From Bacillota bacterium (GTDB lineage: Bacteria > Bacillota > Dethiobacteria > DTU022): a stretch of 35,606 nt of DNA. Under the pieces are notes generated by a model, which did no database searches, was not told the DNA's origin, and saw only the letters and a list, made by a program, of their open reading frames with translations. Location: contig JAHYJM010000011.1 in NCBI GenBank assembly GCA_019428945.1, forward strand, positions 1-35,606, read 5' to 3'. This document shows positions 1-8,574 of the stretch, in pieces (position 1 is the first letter of the stretch; every line of letters begins with the position of its first letter). Made by a program: the position numbers and the translations under genes.

Positions 1-1
1 T

Positions 2-937
2 GCCGATCATTATGGAATCAAGAATGAAAAAGATGCGCTAAGAGCCGAAACAGAAATACCGAGTCTCTTTGATGCCGGTATAACCTCCATTGCCATCGAT
101 GCATCACATCAACCTGATGCTCAAAACCTGATCACGAATATAGCAATGAACAGGTTTGTTCCCGCCTGGGCGGGCCTTGAAACCGAAGTCGGCGAAATCA
201 AGGGATCACAGGGTTTATCAACTCCGGAAGAGGCTCTGTTTTTGATTCAGGGTCTTAATGCGAATAAAATCTTTCCCGACTGGATCGCCCTGAATAATGG
301 AACCACCCATGGCATTGAAGAGAGTGATGCCGGCATTCAGGTTGAGTTGACTGCATCTATTCACAATGCCATTGCAAAATACAGAGTTTCAGGTGCTCAA
401 CATGGCACCTCCGGAAACAGTTCGGAACGCTTGCGTGAAATTGCGACAAAAACCAATACCACCAAAGCCAATGTTGCCACTGCCCTGCAGATGATTTCTT
501 GGGGTGTCCAGGTAAATGACTATGGAAATGCCATATTAGATGATAATGGAAATTTCATAAAACTAGAAGGGGCTGGAGTTACAGAAGAACTCTGGGCTGA
601 AATGGTTTCTTATGCCGATGCCAATCAACTCAGAAAGGGAGATTACAAAAAGCTGAATCTCCCCTTTGAAAATAAAATATTAGGACAGGCCAGGGAAATA
701 CGTGACCGGATGGCTGAAGGTGTGGAAAGGTTCGTTTTCGACCTTCTGACCAATGTATTTAATGCCGCCGATACTGCCCCCCTGGTAACTGAAGCTATCT
801 TAAAAAGCGGATCCTTCGATCCGGGCCCAAAGGCGGAGATCTTTGAAGATTCAGCCGAGTGGACAGCAGAAAAAATTAAAGAAAAAGCAAAAAGCCTTCC
901 CGAAGATAAAGGCCTGGCGGGAAACTTTGACGATTAG
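2..937 (+). CDS. Class II (fructose-bisphosphate-type) aldolase family protein, 5' end missing
   Basis: The reading frame is open to the left edge, so the N-terminus lies outside the window; an internal ATG at 146 is not the real start, because protein-like sequence (ADHYGIKNEKDA...) precedes it in frame. About 311 residues are visible. The motifs ADHYG, GLETEVGEIKG, NNGTTHG and SGAQHGTSGNSSE fit the metal-binding and phosphate-binding loops of class II zinc aldolases, where His residues in such loops bind the metal and a Gly-rich HG.SG loop binds the phosphate. The likely role is cytosolic cleavage or formation of fructose-1,6-bisphosphate or a related ketose bisphosphate. The gene ends just before a strong terminator at 968-1014. 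The family call is from motif memory; the exact substrate is not settled. Confidence 0.7.
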   Translation, partial: ADHYGIKNEKDALRAETEIPSLFDAGITSIAIDASHQPDAQNLITNIAMNRFVPAWAGLETEVGEIKGSQGLSTPEEALFLIQGLNANKIFPDWIALNNGTTHGIEESDAGIQVELTASIHNAIAKYRVSGAQHGTSGNSSERLREIATKTNTTKANVATALQMISWGVQVNDYGNAILDDNGNFIKLEGAGVTEELWAEMVSYADANQLRKGDYKKLNLPFENKILGQAREIRDRMAEGVERFVFDLLTNVFNAADTAPLVTEAILKSGSFDPGPKAEIFEDSAEWTAEKIKEKAKSLPEDKGLAGNFDD

Positions 938-967
938 TTTAGACGAGGTTTCAGGCATAACAATAAT

Positions 968-1014
968 AAAACCACCTTTAATGAGAAAGTGAAAACAACA
1001 TTAAAGGTGGTTTT
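968..1014. terminator. Bidirectional rho-independent terminator
   Basis: A perfect 15-bp inverted repeat (arms 968-982 and 1000-1014) encloses a 17-nt loop. The arms begin with AAAACCACC and end with GGTGGTTTT, so a T-run closes the stem in either direction. It lies between the convergent aldolase (+) and cupin (-) genes and probably terminates both. Confidence 0.85.
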
Positions 1015-1045
1015 GTAGTTTTATTATAAGTATTTTTAACTAAGT

Positions 1046-1420
1046 CTACTTTTCATCACATACCATGCAAGCCCGGGTGCCTTTAGGCACAACGCAAATA
1101 AAGTCAAATTGATCACCGCTACAAATGAAATGGTGTTGTTCATCCGGAGCGACAAAAACTGCACAACCAGGCAATAATTCAACTTCTCTGTCTGTTGTCT
1201 TCAATTTTCCTTTTCCTTTAACTACAAAAGCCTGATGTTCCCATTTATGATTGTGCCAATCTGTGGAAATATCACCGGTAAGGGAAAAATAACGCATTTC
1301 AAAATTAGGGGCGCCTTCAGGTTCACCGAGCAGCCAGCGAACTGTAACTCTGCCTTTTCCTTTCATGCTATTGGGAGTAATTTCGATTTCTTCAGTCTTT
1401 TCCAAATCGGTAACATACAT
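1046..1420 (-). CDS. Small single-domain cupin protein
   Basis: This 124-residue protein has a single cupin barrel. The first metal-binding motif is WHNHKWEHQ (H-x-H and E/H, near residues 56-64), then KGKG (strand turn), ELLPGCAVFVAPDEQHHF with the second-motif His, and a C-terminal ACMVC that adds two cysteines. Such stand-alone cupins bind a divalent metal and serve as small-molecule dioxygenases, isomerases or sensors; the substrate cannot be told from sequence. The ATG is preceded by GGAGG with about 7 nt spacing. It is a single gene between the aldolase terminator and the NmrA-like gene, reading in the same direction as the latter. Confidence 0.75.
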   Translation of the reverse strand: MYVTDLEKTEEIEITPNSMKGKGRVTVRWLLGEPEGAPNFEMRYFSLTGDISTDWHNHKWEHQAFVVKGKGKLKTTDREVELLPGCAVFVAPDEQHHFICSGDQFDFICVVPKGTRACMVCDEK

Positions 1421-1485
1421 AACTTCAGCCTCCTATCAGTAAATACCAGAAATACCACACCGGGATGATTCCTATAATATAGAAT

Positions 1486-2343
1486 TTAATGCCTGAAAAA
1501 TTCACGTGCAACGAAATCTGTTAAGCTGTGAGGATCACGCTCAAGGATCTGCCGCAGAACGAAATTATTACCGCATAAACCATATGAAGCATAATATTCA
1601 AACATTCTGATTAACATTTCAATCTCATACTGTCCCATTCCTATTTCTTCAACATCAGAGCGCCAAATCTCTAGTTCAATTTCTTTAACTTTGACCGGCT
1701 GTTCCAAAACCCTGGATAAAACAGCTGCCACTTCACCCTGTGTTAAACCTTTCGAACCGACTATTTCATAAACTGCTTCCTTATGACCGGGTTCTGTCAG
1801 GACAACAGCTGCAGCCCTGCCTAAATCAACAAGGTCAACCATGCTGAGTTTTGTATCTGCAGGGTATGGAATCCTGTAATAGCCTTCATCTAAGATAGAT
1901 TTTTTTCCGGCAAGGATATTCTGCATGTAAGGGGCCGGCTGTAAAATTGTGTATCTAAGACCTGATTCAAACAGAAGCTCTTCAACCTGTAATTTTCTCC
2001 AGTGGTGCAACATTTTTTCAGTTTGGGGATGAAGAACTGAATGATAAACAAAATGTTCGAGGCCGAATTTTTGTGCTGCATTGATCGCCATACGGCCAAT
2101 TTCAACTTCACCTGGATGCATATTCGGGCAAATATGGTAAACAGCCTCTGTGCCTTTCATAGCTTCCTCAAAACTGCCTGATTTGGTCATATCACCAATG
2201 ATGGCATCTGCTGCACCCAATTTTATCAGTATTTCAGCCTGTTCCTGACTGCGGACCAAAACCCGCACCGTTTCCCCACGCTCTAAAAGTGCGTTTAATA
2301 CTGCCTGACCAGTCTTTCCTGCCGCTCCGGTAATCAGGATCAT
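1486..2343 (-). CDS. NmrA-like NAD(P)-binding protein (atypical short-chain dehydrogenase)
   Basis: I place the start at the ATG at 2343 (285 aa), because GGGGAGG lies about 8 nt upstream and the protein then begins with the canonical MILITGAAGKTGQAV Rossmann strand and GxxGxxG loop. A longer frame reaching 2529 adds 62 unlikely residues without a ribosome site. Further features are RVLVRS (NADP-type Arg after strand 2), GDM at the end of strand 3, and VYHSVLHP followed by LHHWRKLQVEELL in place of the classic YxxxK. The family includes redox sensors and quinone or isoflavone-type reductases. Many NmrA relatives bind but do not turn over NAD(P). The neighbour across a short gap is transhydrogenase, reading divergently. 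Confidence 0.8.
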   Translation of the reverse strand: MILITGAAGKTGQAVLNALLERGETVRVLVRSQEQAEILIKLGAADAIIGDMTKSGSFEEAMKGTEAVYHICPNMHPGEVEIGRMAINAAQKFGLEHFVYHSVLHPQTEKMLHHWRKLQVEELLFESGLRYTILQPAPYMQNILAGKKSILDEGYYRIPYPADTKLSMVDLVDLGRAAAVVLTEPGHKEAVYEIVGSKGLTQGEVAAVLSRVLEQPVKVKEIELEIWRSDVEEIGMGQYEIEMLIRMFEYYASYGLCGNNFVLRQILERDPHSLTDFVAREFFRH

Positions 2344-2604
2344 TAAAAATCTTCCTCCCCTGAAATATTGTATTATAAGATTACTATAAGCCCAGGTAAA
2401 GCTCAATAGCCAAAAATTAAGCAGACTAGCCTGGTAAGCCTTTTGTCGGTTTATTCTCTCGGATATCTCTGGTATAATGTTGTAGAATATGTGATTGCTT
2501 CCAAATATGATATGGCTTAACTCAAACAAAATTTTTTATTTTCCGCTTATCTGCATATGGCATAGAATAATGGTTTGACCAAACAATTACAGGAGGTAAT
2601 TGTA

Positions 2605-3780
2605 ATGCAATTTACCGGAATTACGATAGGGATACCCCGTGAAATTATGCCTGGAGAAAGAAGAGTTGCAGCTGTTCCCGAAACAATCAGTAAAATGATC
2701 GCGGCCGGTGCAGATGTACTTGTCGAAACCGGAGCCGGTAATGGAGCCTATATTGACGATGATAGTTACAGGGACAAGGGCGCTGAAATTATAAGCGATC
2801 CGATTGAACTTTATAAACGGTCTAACCTGGTTATAAAAGTTAAAGAACCGCGCTACCATGAAAAACTCGGCAAACATGAAGCTGAACTTCTTCAACAGGA
2901 CTCCATCCTGATTGGTTTTCTGCACCCGGCCCACTCTGTAAATCATGCCGGCCTGAAAATACTGGCTGAGCGCAATATAACCAGCTTTACTCTCGATGGG
3001 ATCCCCCGTATTTCAAAAGCCCAGCAGATGGATGCTTTAACTTCAATGAGCACTGTTGCCGGATATAAAGCGGTAATTTTCGCGGCGGGTCATCTTGGTC
3101 GCTTTATTCCAATGATGCCGACTTCCTTCGGCATTATCCAACCAGCTCAGTTTCTAGTAATCGGTACCGGCGTAGCAGGACTGCAATCTATTGCTACAGC
3201 GAAACGTCTTGGCGCCAAGGTAAAAACTTTAGACATTCGCCCTGATGCAAATGAACAGGCACGGAGCCTGGGTGCAGAAAATATTGAGTTTAACATACCA
3301 AAAGAAGTTGCAGTTGGCACAGGCGGCTATGCCCGCCGACTGGATGAAGAATGGTATGCCCGCGAACGAGATGCAATTGCCCCGCATATTGCCCAGAGTG
3401 ATGCAGTGATATTAACTGCTCTTATCCCCGGTGAAGTAGCTCCCAGGTTAATCGATGAACAAATGGTCAGCACAATGAAAAAAGGATCTGTTATTGTAGA
3501 TATTGCTGTTGACCAGGGAGGCAACTGTACTCTGACTTGCTGCGGTGAAGATTACGAGTACAATGGAATTATTATCAGCGGGATAATGAACATCCCTGCC
3601 ACACTACCTGTAGATGCTACGAATATGTTCGCTCAGAACGCCTGGCACTTTATATCTTACCTGGTTCAGGAAGGTAAGGTTAATACAGACATTGATGATG
3701 ACATAGTACATCCCACACTGGTTACTACCGGAAAGAGAATCGTCCATCACGGCGCGCTCATGGCCATGGGGATTGAATAG
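2605..3780 (+). CDS. pntAA: NAD(P) transhydrogenase subunit alpha, part 1 (NAD(H)-binding domain I)
   Basis: The 391-residue protein starts at ATG 2605, with AGGAGG at 2591-2596; an upstream TTG frame adds 10 residues and is less likely. It begins IGIPREIMPGERRVAAVPET, the alanine-dehydrogenase/PntA signature, and has the Rossmann loop VIGTGVAGLQ near residue 193 and the family segment GTGGYARRL. It lacks membrane helices, which are in the next gene, so the alpha subunit is split. Domain I binds NAD(H) on the cytoplasmic side and transfers hydride to NADP+ on PntB, coupled to proton movement. It is the first gene of a tight three-gene operon (14 bp to pntAB, then a 10-bp overlap to pntB). Confidence 0.93.
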   Translation: MQFTGITIGIPREIMPGERRVAAVPETISKMIAAGADVLVETGAGNGAYIDDDSYRDKGAEIISDPIELYKRSNLVIKVKEPRYHEKLGKHEAELLQQDSILIGFLHPAHSVNHAGLKILAERNITSFTLDGIPRISKAQQMDALTSMSTVAGYKAVIFAAGHLGRFIPMMPTSFGIIQPAQFLVIGTGVAGLQSIATAKRLGAKVKTLDIRPDANEQARSLGAENIEFNIPKEVAVGTGGYARRLDEEWYARERDAIAPHIAQSDAVILTALIPGEVAPRLIDEQMVSTMKKGSVIVDIAVDQGGNCTLTCCGEDYEYNGIIISGIMNIPATLPVDATNMFAQNAWHFISYLVQEGKVNTDIDDDIVHPTLVTTGKRIVHHGALMAMGIE

Positions 3781-3794
3781 GAGCTGATTGATTA

Positions 3795-4097
3795 ATGTTG
3801 ACCTCAATTCTTATCATCCTGATCGCTTCGGCCCTGTTTGGCTACAGGATCATTTCCGCAGTACCCGCCCTCCTTCATACACCACTGATGTCAGGAATGA
3901 ACGCCCTGTCGGGTATTACTGTTATCGGGGCCCTGACTGTTTTTATTTCAGCACCTGCAGAAGCTGCAGGGTGGGCAGCAGCAGCCCTAATCCTGGCAAC
4001 TATAAATGTGGTGGGCGGTTTTTGGGTAACTGAACGGATGCTGCGCATGTTTAAAGGCAAAAAAAGTGAAGGTGAGGTAGAAACACCATGGCAATAA
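3795..4097 (+). CDS. pntAB: NAD(P) transhydrogenase subunit alpha, part 2 (membrane domain)
   Basis: This 100-residue hydrophobic protein has three or four predicted membrane segments and the conserved segment HTPLMSGMNALSGI that marks the membrane part of the alpha subunit. It begins 14 bp after pntAA, with AGGAG overlapping the end of the previous gene, and its last 10 bp overlap the start of pntB, so translation is probably coupled. Together with PntB it forms the proton channel of the enzyme in the cytoplasmic membrane. The split alpha arrangement is common in bacteria other than enterics. Confidence 0.92.
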   Translation: MLTSILIILIASALFGYRIISAVPALLHTPLMSGMNALSGITVIGALTVFISAPAEAAGWAAAALILATINVVGGFWVTERMLRMFKGKKSEGEVETPWQ

Positions 4098-5482
4098 CAA
4101 TCATCATCGCCTCACTTATAATCTGTGGATTCCTGGCCGGGATCCGCCTGATGCAATCACCCCGCAGCGCATTATGGGGCAACCGTCTCGGCGCTCTGTC
4201 AATGTTGACAGCTATTATATATACCTATATAGCCACCGGCCATGGCGCTCCGACCAGTACTCTGATTTATATCGCTATTGGCACTCTGACAGGCTTTGTA
4301 CTGGGCCAGAGTGTTAAAATGATTCACATGCCTCAAACTGTAGCTCTTTTAAATGGTCTCGGAGGCGCAGCTTCAGCGCTTGTTGCCTGGGTTGCATTAA
4401 GCAGTTCAGGAAATAAGGTGGTTTTTCTCTTTACAGCAGGCCTTGCAGTTGCTATCGGCGCCCTGACTTTCAGTGGAAGTGTAATCGCCGTTTTAAAGCT
4501 GCAGGGGCTGGCTTTCCGTCACCCTGTAAATCTTAAAGGTCACGGTCATATCTTGCGTTTGGCTATTTTATTATCCTTATTAGCTGTAATTATAAATAGT
4601 TTTAGCCCGGGATACAGTTCACTTACAGTTATTGCTGCAGGTTTGGCATTGCTGGCCGGTCTGCTGATGGCACTGCGCATCGGAGGAGCAGATATGCCAA
4701 TTGTAATATCTTTACTTAATTCACTTTCAGGTATAGCTGCCGCAGTGGCAGGTATAGCTGTTGAGAATTTGATTCTGACCGGAACGGGCGCACTGGTAGG
4801 CGTTGCCGGTCTAATCTTAACCCGGATAATGTGCCGGGCAATGAACCGCAGTCTGCTGTCAGTGCTGGCCGGATTCGTACCGACAGCTAAGAAAGATATA
4901 GACTCAGGGGACAGGGAAACATTAGATAAAGAATCAGGCCAACCCGGCGTGGCGGAAACACCTGAAAAACCAACGCTGGAGTTTATTATTAACGACGCTC
5001 AAAAGATCATCATTGTTCCAGGTTACGGGATGGCTGTCGCCCAGGCCCAGATGGCCGTACGCGAACTGGTTGATACCCTTGAAGCTCAGGGAAAGGAAGT
5101 TAAATTCGCTATCCACCCAGTAGCAGGCCGTATGCCCGGACATATGAACGTCCTTCTGGCTGAAGCAGGAATCGATTATGATAAACTACTCGATATGGAC
5201 ACAATTAACCCCCAGTTTGAGCATGCAGACCTGGTCATTGCCATAGGAGCATGCGACGTTATTAATCCGGCTGCCAACAGCGCTGAAAACACACCAATCA
5301 CAGGGATGCCAATTCTTGAAGCTGAAAAAGCCAGACATATTATAATCTGTAACCTTGATGAAAAACCAGGATATTCAGGGGTAGACAACCTACTCTACAG
5401 CAAATTGAATGTAACCACCATCTGGGGCAACGCTTCAGAAACAGTTCCGGAACTTACAGCCAGATTAAAGAATCATAAATAA
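4088..5482 (+). CDS. pntB: NAD(P) transhydrogenase subunit beta
   Basis: The 464-residue protein has an N-terminal half of about eight to nine membrane helices (residues 1-260), a linker rich in acidic residues and prolines, and a C-terminal NADP(H)-binding domain III. Domain III shows VPGYGMAVAQAQ (dinucleotide loop), IHPVAGRMPGHMNVLLAEA and IGACDVINPAA, all hallmarks of PntB. It completes the proton-translocating transhydrogenase, which interconverts NADH + NADP+ and NAD+ + NADPH at the expense of, or generating, proton motive force. In an anaerobe it may balance NADPH supply. The end converges with the DUF2177 gene 64 bp away. Confidence 0.95.
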   Translation: MAITIIIASLIICGFLAGIRLMQSPRSALWGNRLGALSMLTAIIYTYIATGHGAPTSTLIYIAIGTLTGFVLGQSVKMIHMPQTVALLNGLGGAASALVAWVALSSSGNKVVFLFTAGLAVAIGALTFSGSVIAVLKLQGLAFRHPVNLKGHGHILRLAILLSLLAVIINSFSPGYSSLTVIAAGLALLAGLLMALRIGGADMPIVISLLNSLSGIAAAVAGIAVENLILTGTGALVGVAGLILTRIMCRAMNRSLLSVLAGFVPTAKKDIDSGDRETLDKESGQPGVAETPEKPTLEFIINDAQKIIIVPGYGMAVAQAQMAVRELVDTLEAQGKEVKFAIHPVAGRMPGHMNVLLAEAGIDYDKLLDMDTINPQFEHADLVIAIGACDVINPAANSAENTPITGMPILEAEKARHIIICNLDEKPGYSGVDNLLYSKLNVTTIWGNASETVPELTARLKNHK

Positions 5483-5516
5483 CCAGTTCTGATTTGATGC
5501 TTCATGGATGAAGTTA

Positions 5517-5537
5517 TTATTCTACAGAAGAGAATAA
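5517..5537. terminator. Weak AT-rich hairpin between convergent pntB and DUF2177 genes
   Basis: Arms TTATTCT (5517-5523) and AGAATAA (5531-5537) can pair around a 7-nt loop and are followed by CATCTTTT. It is the only terminator-like element in the 64-bp convergent gap. The stem is short and AT-rich, so confidence is low. Confidence 0.3.
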
Positions 5538-5546
5538 CATCTTTTG

Positions 5547-5951
5547 TTAGAAGATACTCCTGCCGTATAAAAAACCGATTAGCGAAAGAAGAGCAGAAAG
5601 AGTTGAACCCCAGGCTAAATCAACCAGGGTTACTTTCAGAGGCCAATTCCTTAAAGTTGCCAGGTTGGTCAGGTCATATGTGGCATAGCAGATAAAACCG
5701 AAAAAAGCTCCCGAGAAAAATGCATAAACCCCACTATCCCGCAATATTGCCGGATAAGTAACAAAATAGATTAATCCAACTATAAAGGCGAGGTAGAATA
5801 CGATCGCTGCCGGCCAGTTTACCTTTGGGGCCATAATAAAACCTAATTGATCACGGTAAAACTTCTTTGCCACCAGACCCAGCCAGATCATATCAATGAC
5901 AAAAAAAGCAGCAAGGGTTACCAGGTATAACTGCAAATATTTAATCAGCAT
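5547..5951 (-). CDS. DUF2177 family membrane protein
   Basis: The 134-residue protein has four predicted membrane segments. The central and C-terminal parts, with GAFFGFICYATYDLTNLATL and KVTLVDLAWG, are the hallmark of DUF2177. The ATG is preceded by GGAGGG with a good spacer. It lies 20 bp downstream of the DUF1295 gene in the same direction, so the two are probably one transcript. The biochemical role is unknown. In proteobacteria DUF2177 and DUF1295 proteins often accompany cyclopropane-fatty-acid or membrane-stress genes (family knowledge); such partners are not seen next to it here. Confidence 0.85.
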   Translation of the reverse strand: MLIKYLQLYLVTLAAFFVIDMIWLGLVAKKFYRDQLGFIMAPKVNWPAAIVFYLAFIVGLIYFVTYPAILRDSGVYAFFSGAFFGFICYATYDLTNLATLRNWPLKVTLVDLAWGSTLSALLSLIGFLYGRSIF

Positions 5952-5971
5952 TTAAAATCCCTCCGGTCTTA

Positions 5972-6745
5972 TTAATTTTTTTTCGGAAACCATGGGAAGA
6001 ACTTATTTGTTACTTTTGCATATTCCTGAAATTCAGCATTATCCTTATACTTACGCTCCAGCATAGGTACACCGGAAACATAAAGCAGCAATAAAGTAAT
6101 GGTAAGCGGGCTGATAATGGCACTGTAGCCATCGGGCACAGATAAAGAAAGCAAAAAGATTCCCCACCACATTGTTGCTTCCCCAAAATAGTTTGGATGT
6201 CTGGTATACTTCCAAAGTCCGCTCTTGATAACATGCCCTTTGTTGGCAGGATCCTTCTTGAATTCTGCCAGCTGTTTATCACCAACAGATTCGAAATAAA
6301 AACCAATAATCCAAACCAGCAAGCCAAGATAATCGAAAAAATTTAAACCAGGCTGTGGATTGGCGTTTACGAGAATTATCGGGTAACCGATCACAAGCAT
6401 GAGAAAACCCTGGAGCATAAAAACCTGTAATAAAGCACGGGGAATCAACCAGCGGCCCCACTCCTCACGCCATTTGGCATAGCGAAAATCTTCAGGCTTA
6501 CCCCAGTTGCGCTTGATTATGTGATAAGCCAGACGTCCTCCCCAGATTGTAACCAGTATGGTCAAAAGGATGTTTCTCTCCGCATATGCACCCTGGCTGA
6601 TCAAGGTAAAAAAAGCAACAAGGACAAAACCTGCCCCCCAACCCATATCTACGATAGAATTATTTTTAATGATCTGAGCCACCAGGAAAAATATCACGAA
6701 GTATACAAATACCACTAATGCTGTTTGCCAAAACAGTTGTGTCAT
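5972..6745 (-). CDS. DUF1295 family membrane protein (steroid 5-alpha-reductase / isoprenylcysteine methyltransferase-like fold)
   Basis: The 257-residue protein has about six to seven membrane segments. The early [10 protein letters not shown], the central WGGRLAYHI, and the C-terminal [15 protein letters not shown] (the conserved RHPNY/E loop shared with ICMT and steroid-reductase folds), followed by PMLERKY, define DUF1295. Family members are thought to act on lipid-like substrates with a cofactor bound near the RHPNYxxE loop; no activity can be assigned. It is first in a two-gene unit with the DUF2177 protein and is divergent from the MBL-fold hydrolase gene. The start is the only in-frame ATG with family-like sequence; the upstream purine run (AGGA) is about 13 nt away, so initiation may be weak. 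Confidence 0.85.
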   Translation of the reverse strand: MTQLFWQTALVVFVYFVIFFLVAQIIKNNSIVDMGWGAGFVLVAFFTLISQGAYAERNILLTILVTIWGGRLAYHIIKRNWGKPEDFRYAKWREEWGRWLIPRALLQVFMLQGFLMLVIGYPIILVNANPQPGLNFFDYLGLLVWIIGFYFESVGDKQLAEFKKDPANKGHVIKSGLWKYTRHPNYFGEATMWWGIFLLSLSVPDGYSAIISPLTITLLLLYVSGVPMLERKYKDNAEFQEYAKVTNKFFPWFPKKN

Positions 6746-6925
6746 AATAGCATCACTATCCTTTCTTATTAATAATGTAATATTCGGTTTTAATACTATA
6801 TCATATACCTGTTACTGTAAAAACAAGGTTTTCGATATTTAATTCAAGTAAATAATCTCTGGTTCAAAATATGCGCTTTGCATTTTAAACAGATGCAGAA
6901 TTGTTTGATTTATTATATAATATTT

Positions 6926-6954
6926 TTCACAACTGCAATATGAAAAAATATTAT
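6926..6954 (+). promoter_or_regulatory. Putative promoter of the MBL-fold hydrolase gene
   Basis: TTCACA (6926-6931) and TATTAT (6949-6954) are separated by 17 nt, and a TATAAT overlaps just downstream. The start codon is at 6976, giving a very short leader. The surrounding sequence is AT-rich, so a chance match is possible. Confidence 0.4.
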
Positions 6955-6975
6955 AATGAACAGCGGGGTTAAATA

Positions 6976-7746
6976 ATGGAAATTAAGTGGTATGGCACAG
7001 CATCGCTGGAAATTAAAGATATCGGCTCTTCGATTATCTTTGACCCTTTTTTCTCATTGAACAAGGATCTGTCCGTTCCCAAGCCCGACCAATTCTCCGG
7101 AGGCAGTGATATCTTTATTACTCATGGTCATTTTGATCATTTAATGCACCTACAGCAAATCCTCGCTGGAGGACAGATGAATGTATACTGCTCAAAAGAA
7201 GCAGCAGATAGCCTGCGAAGAGATGGTGTGGATGTAAACAGGGTTAATATAATAAACCCCGGAGACATTATCGAAAAAGGCCCCTTAAAGATTGAAGTTC
7301 TTAAAGGAGCCCACATTCGCTTTGACTTACCTTTAATCATAAAGACCCTTTTCAGTCGCAGAGCAATATCCCACTTCAAAGAGTTGAAAGAACTTATAAA
7401 GCTTGCAAAATTGTATCCCGAAGGCGAAGTTCTTATCTATAAAATATCGAACGGCAGCAAATCAATTTTACACCTGGGCAGTCTCAACCTTGACCCAAAT
7501 GAAACCTACCCGGCAGATATTGATCTGCTCACATTACCTTTCCAGGGACGCAGCGATCTGGACAGTTACGCTGTTCAGTTTATTGAGAAACTCAGACCAA
7601 AGACCCTTTACCTGCATCACTTTGATGATACATTTCCGCCCGTATCAAGCCCGGTAAACATAGCACCTTTTACAGCCAAAATTGCAAAGATTTATCCCGA
7701 GATGTCTCTTTATATACCGGAATATGGAAAACCAATGATCATATAA
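6976..7746 (+). CDS. MBL-fold metallo-hydrolase (UlaG-like)
   Basis: The 256-residue protein starts MEIKWYGTASLEI and then has the metallo-beta-lactamase motif THGHFDH (residues about 50-56), which supplies metal ligands, followed by a later LHLGSLN (in place of the usual HxGD/DxGD strand) and YLHHFDDTFPP near the C-terminus with another ligand His. This is the pattern of small UlaG-like or YycJ-distant MBL hydrolases. The substrate is unknown; candidates are a lactone, a phosphodiester or a metal-sensing role. It is monocistronic, with CGGGG shortly before the ATG, and is convergent with the DNA glycosylase gene. Confidence 0.8.
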   Translation: MEIKWYGTASLEIKDIGSSIIFDPFFSLNKDLSVPKPDQFSGGSDIFITHGHFDHLMHLQQILAGGQMNVYCSKEAADSLRRDGVDVNRVNIINPGDIIEKGPLKIEVLKGAHIRFDLPLIIKTLFSRRAISHFKELKELIKLAKLYPEGEVLIYKISNGSKSILHLGSLNLDPNETYPADIDLLTLPFQGRSDLDSYAVQFIEKLRPKTLYLHHFDDTFPPVSSPVNIAPFTAKIAKIYPEMSLYIPEYGKPMII

Positions 7747-7856
7747 ACCGGTTTTACTATTTTCCTGCTACCTCTCAGAAGGATTTAACTACAACTAAGC
7801 CCTCCTGCCGGCAAATCTACAGGAGCCACTAAAATACTGAGATCGCTTGATTACTC

Positions 7857-8459
7857 TTATTCTGCTGATAGCTCCCATAAATAAAGGGAGGCTACAGAGC
7901 CGTATGGTGAAAATCTTTGACGATACCTTTCAAATTCTTTGCTTGTCAGATCTTTCAAGCCGTAAAGATTGATCATTCCCCTGCGGATAGCCAGATCCCG
8001 ATAGCTTACAACATCAGGGCGGCAGAGTGAGAATATAAGCAGCATTTCTGCTGTCCATACCCCGACTCCATGAAGGGCAGATAGTTTTTCTATAATATGC
8101 TCATCAGACATTAATCTCAGACCGGGGAAATCAATTTTACCCGATACTGCTGCTTCAGCTATCCCTCTGATATACCCGGCTTTCCTTTCCGACATACCGC
8201 AGTTTTTAATATCAATGAGATTCGCCCTGAGGATCTTATCCGGAGTTAATTCGTCCAGCAAACTAAATAACCTTGTCTTTATGGTTGCTGCCGCTTTCTT
8301 CGATATCTGCTGGCTGATAACACTTAAAATCAAAGCCGTAAAGGGATCGGGTGTAATTTCACGTTTGATCATCCCAATCTTATCGATGGCGGCACCCAGT
8401 TTTTTATCCCTGCTTTTCAGGTATTCAGCTTCAGTTAGACCATACTTGAATATATCCAT
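7857..8459 (-). CDS. DNA-3-methyladenine glycosylase II-like protein (HhH-GPD family)
   Basis: The 200-residue protein is an HhH-GPD base-excision glycosylase. The early SVISQQISKKAAATI is typical of the AlkA/MAG group. The hairpin-helix-hairpin LHGVGVWTAEMLLIF spans about residues 128-142, and the catalytic Asp is in VVSYRDLAIRRG. It would remove alkylated purines from DNA. It lacks the extra N-terminal domain of E. coli AlkA and, with no four-Cys cluster, is not an EndoIII-type iron-sulfur enzyme. The ATG at 8459 has AAGGA 8 nt upstream. It follows the LiaF-like gene by about 115 bp in the same direction and may be co-transcribed. Confidence 0.85.
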   Translation of the reverse strand: MDIFKYGLTEAEYLKSRDKKLGAAIDKIGMIKREITPDPFTALILSVISQQISKKAAATIKTRLFSLLDELTPDKILRANLIDIKNCGMSERKAGYIRGIAEAAVSGKIDFPGLRLMSDEHIIEKLSALHGVGVWTAEMLLIFSLCRPDVVSYRDLAIRRGMINLYGLKDLTSKEFERYRQRFSPYGSVASLYLWELSAE

Positions 8460-8574
8460 AACCGATTCCTTTTCTCTGCACTCTCTTATTCTAAAACAGA
8501 TTTAGCTTCATCTATATCTTACAGGCACTATTGCCCTGGGTTGAGTATCACTTACTATTATTTCATTAATACAT

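Noticed and set aside
2344-2529. N-terminal 62-residue extension of the NmrA-like protein
   Set aside because: No ribosome site upstream; the canonical Rossmann start and GGGGAGG point to ATG 2343.
7800-7835. CTCCTG/CAGGAG hairpin as terminator between the MBL and glycosylase genes
   Set aside because: Only 6 bp with a 12-nt loop and no T-run on either side.
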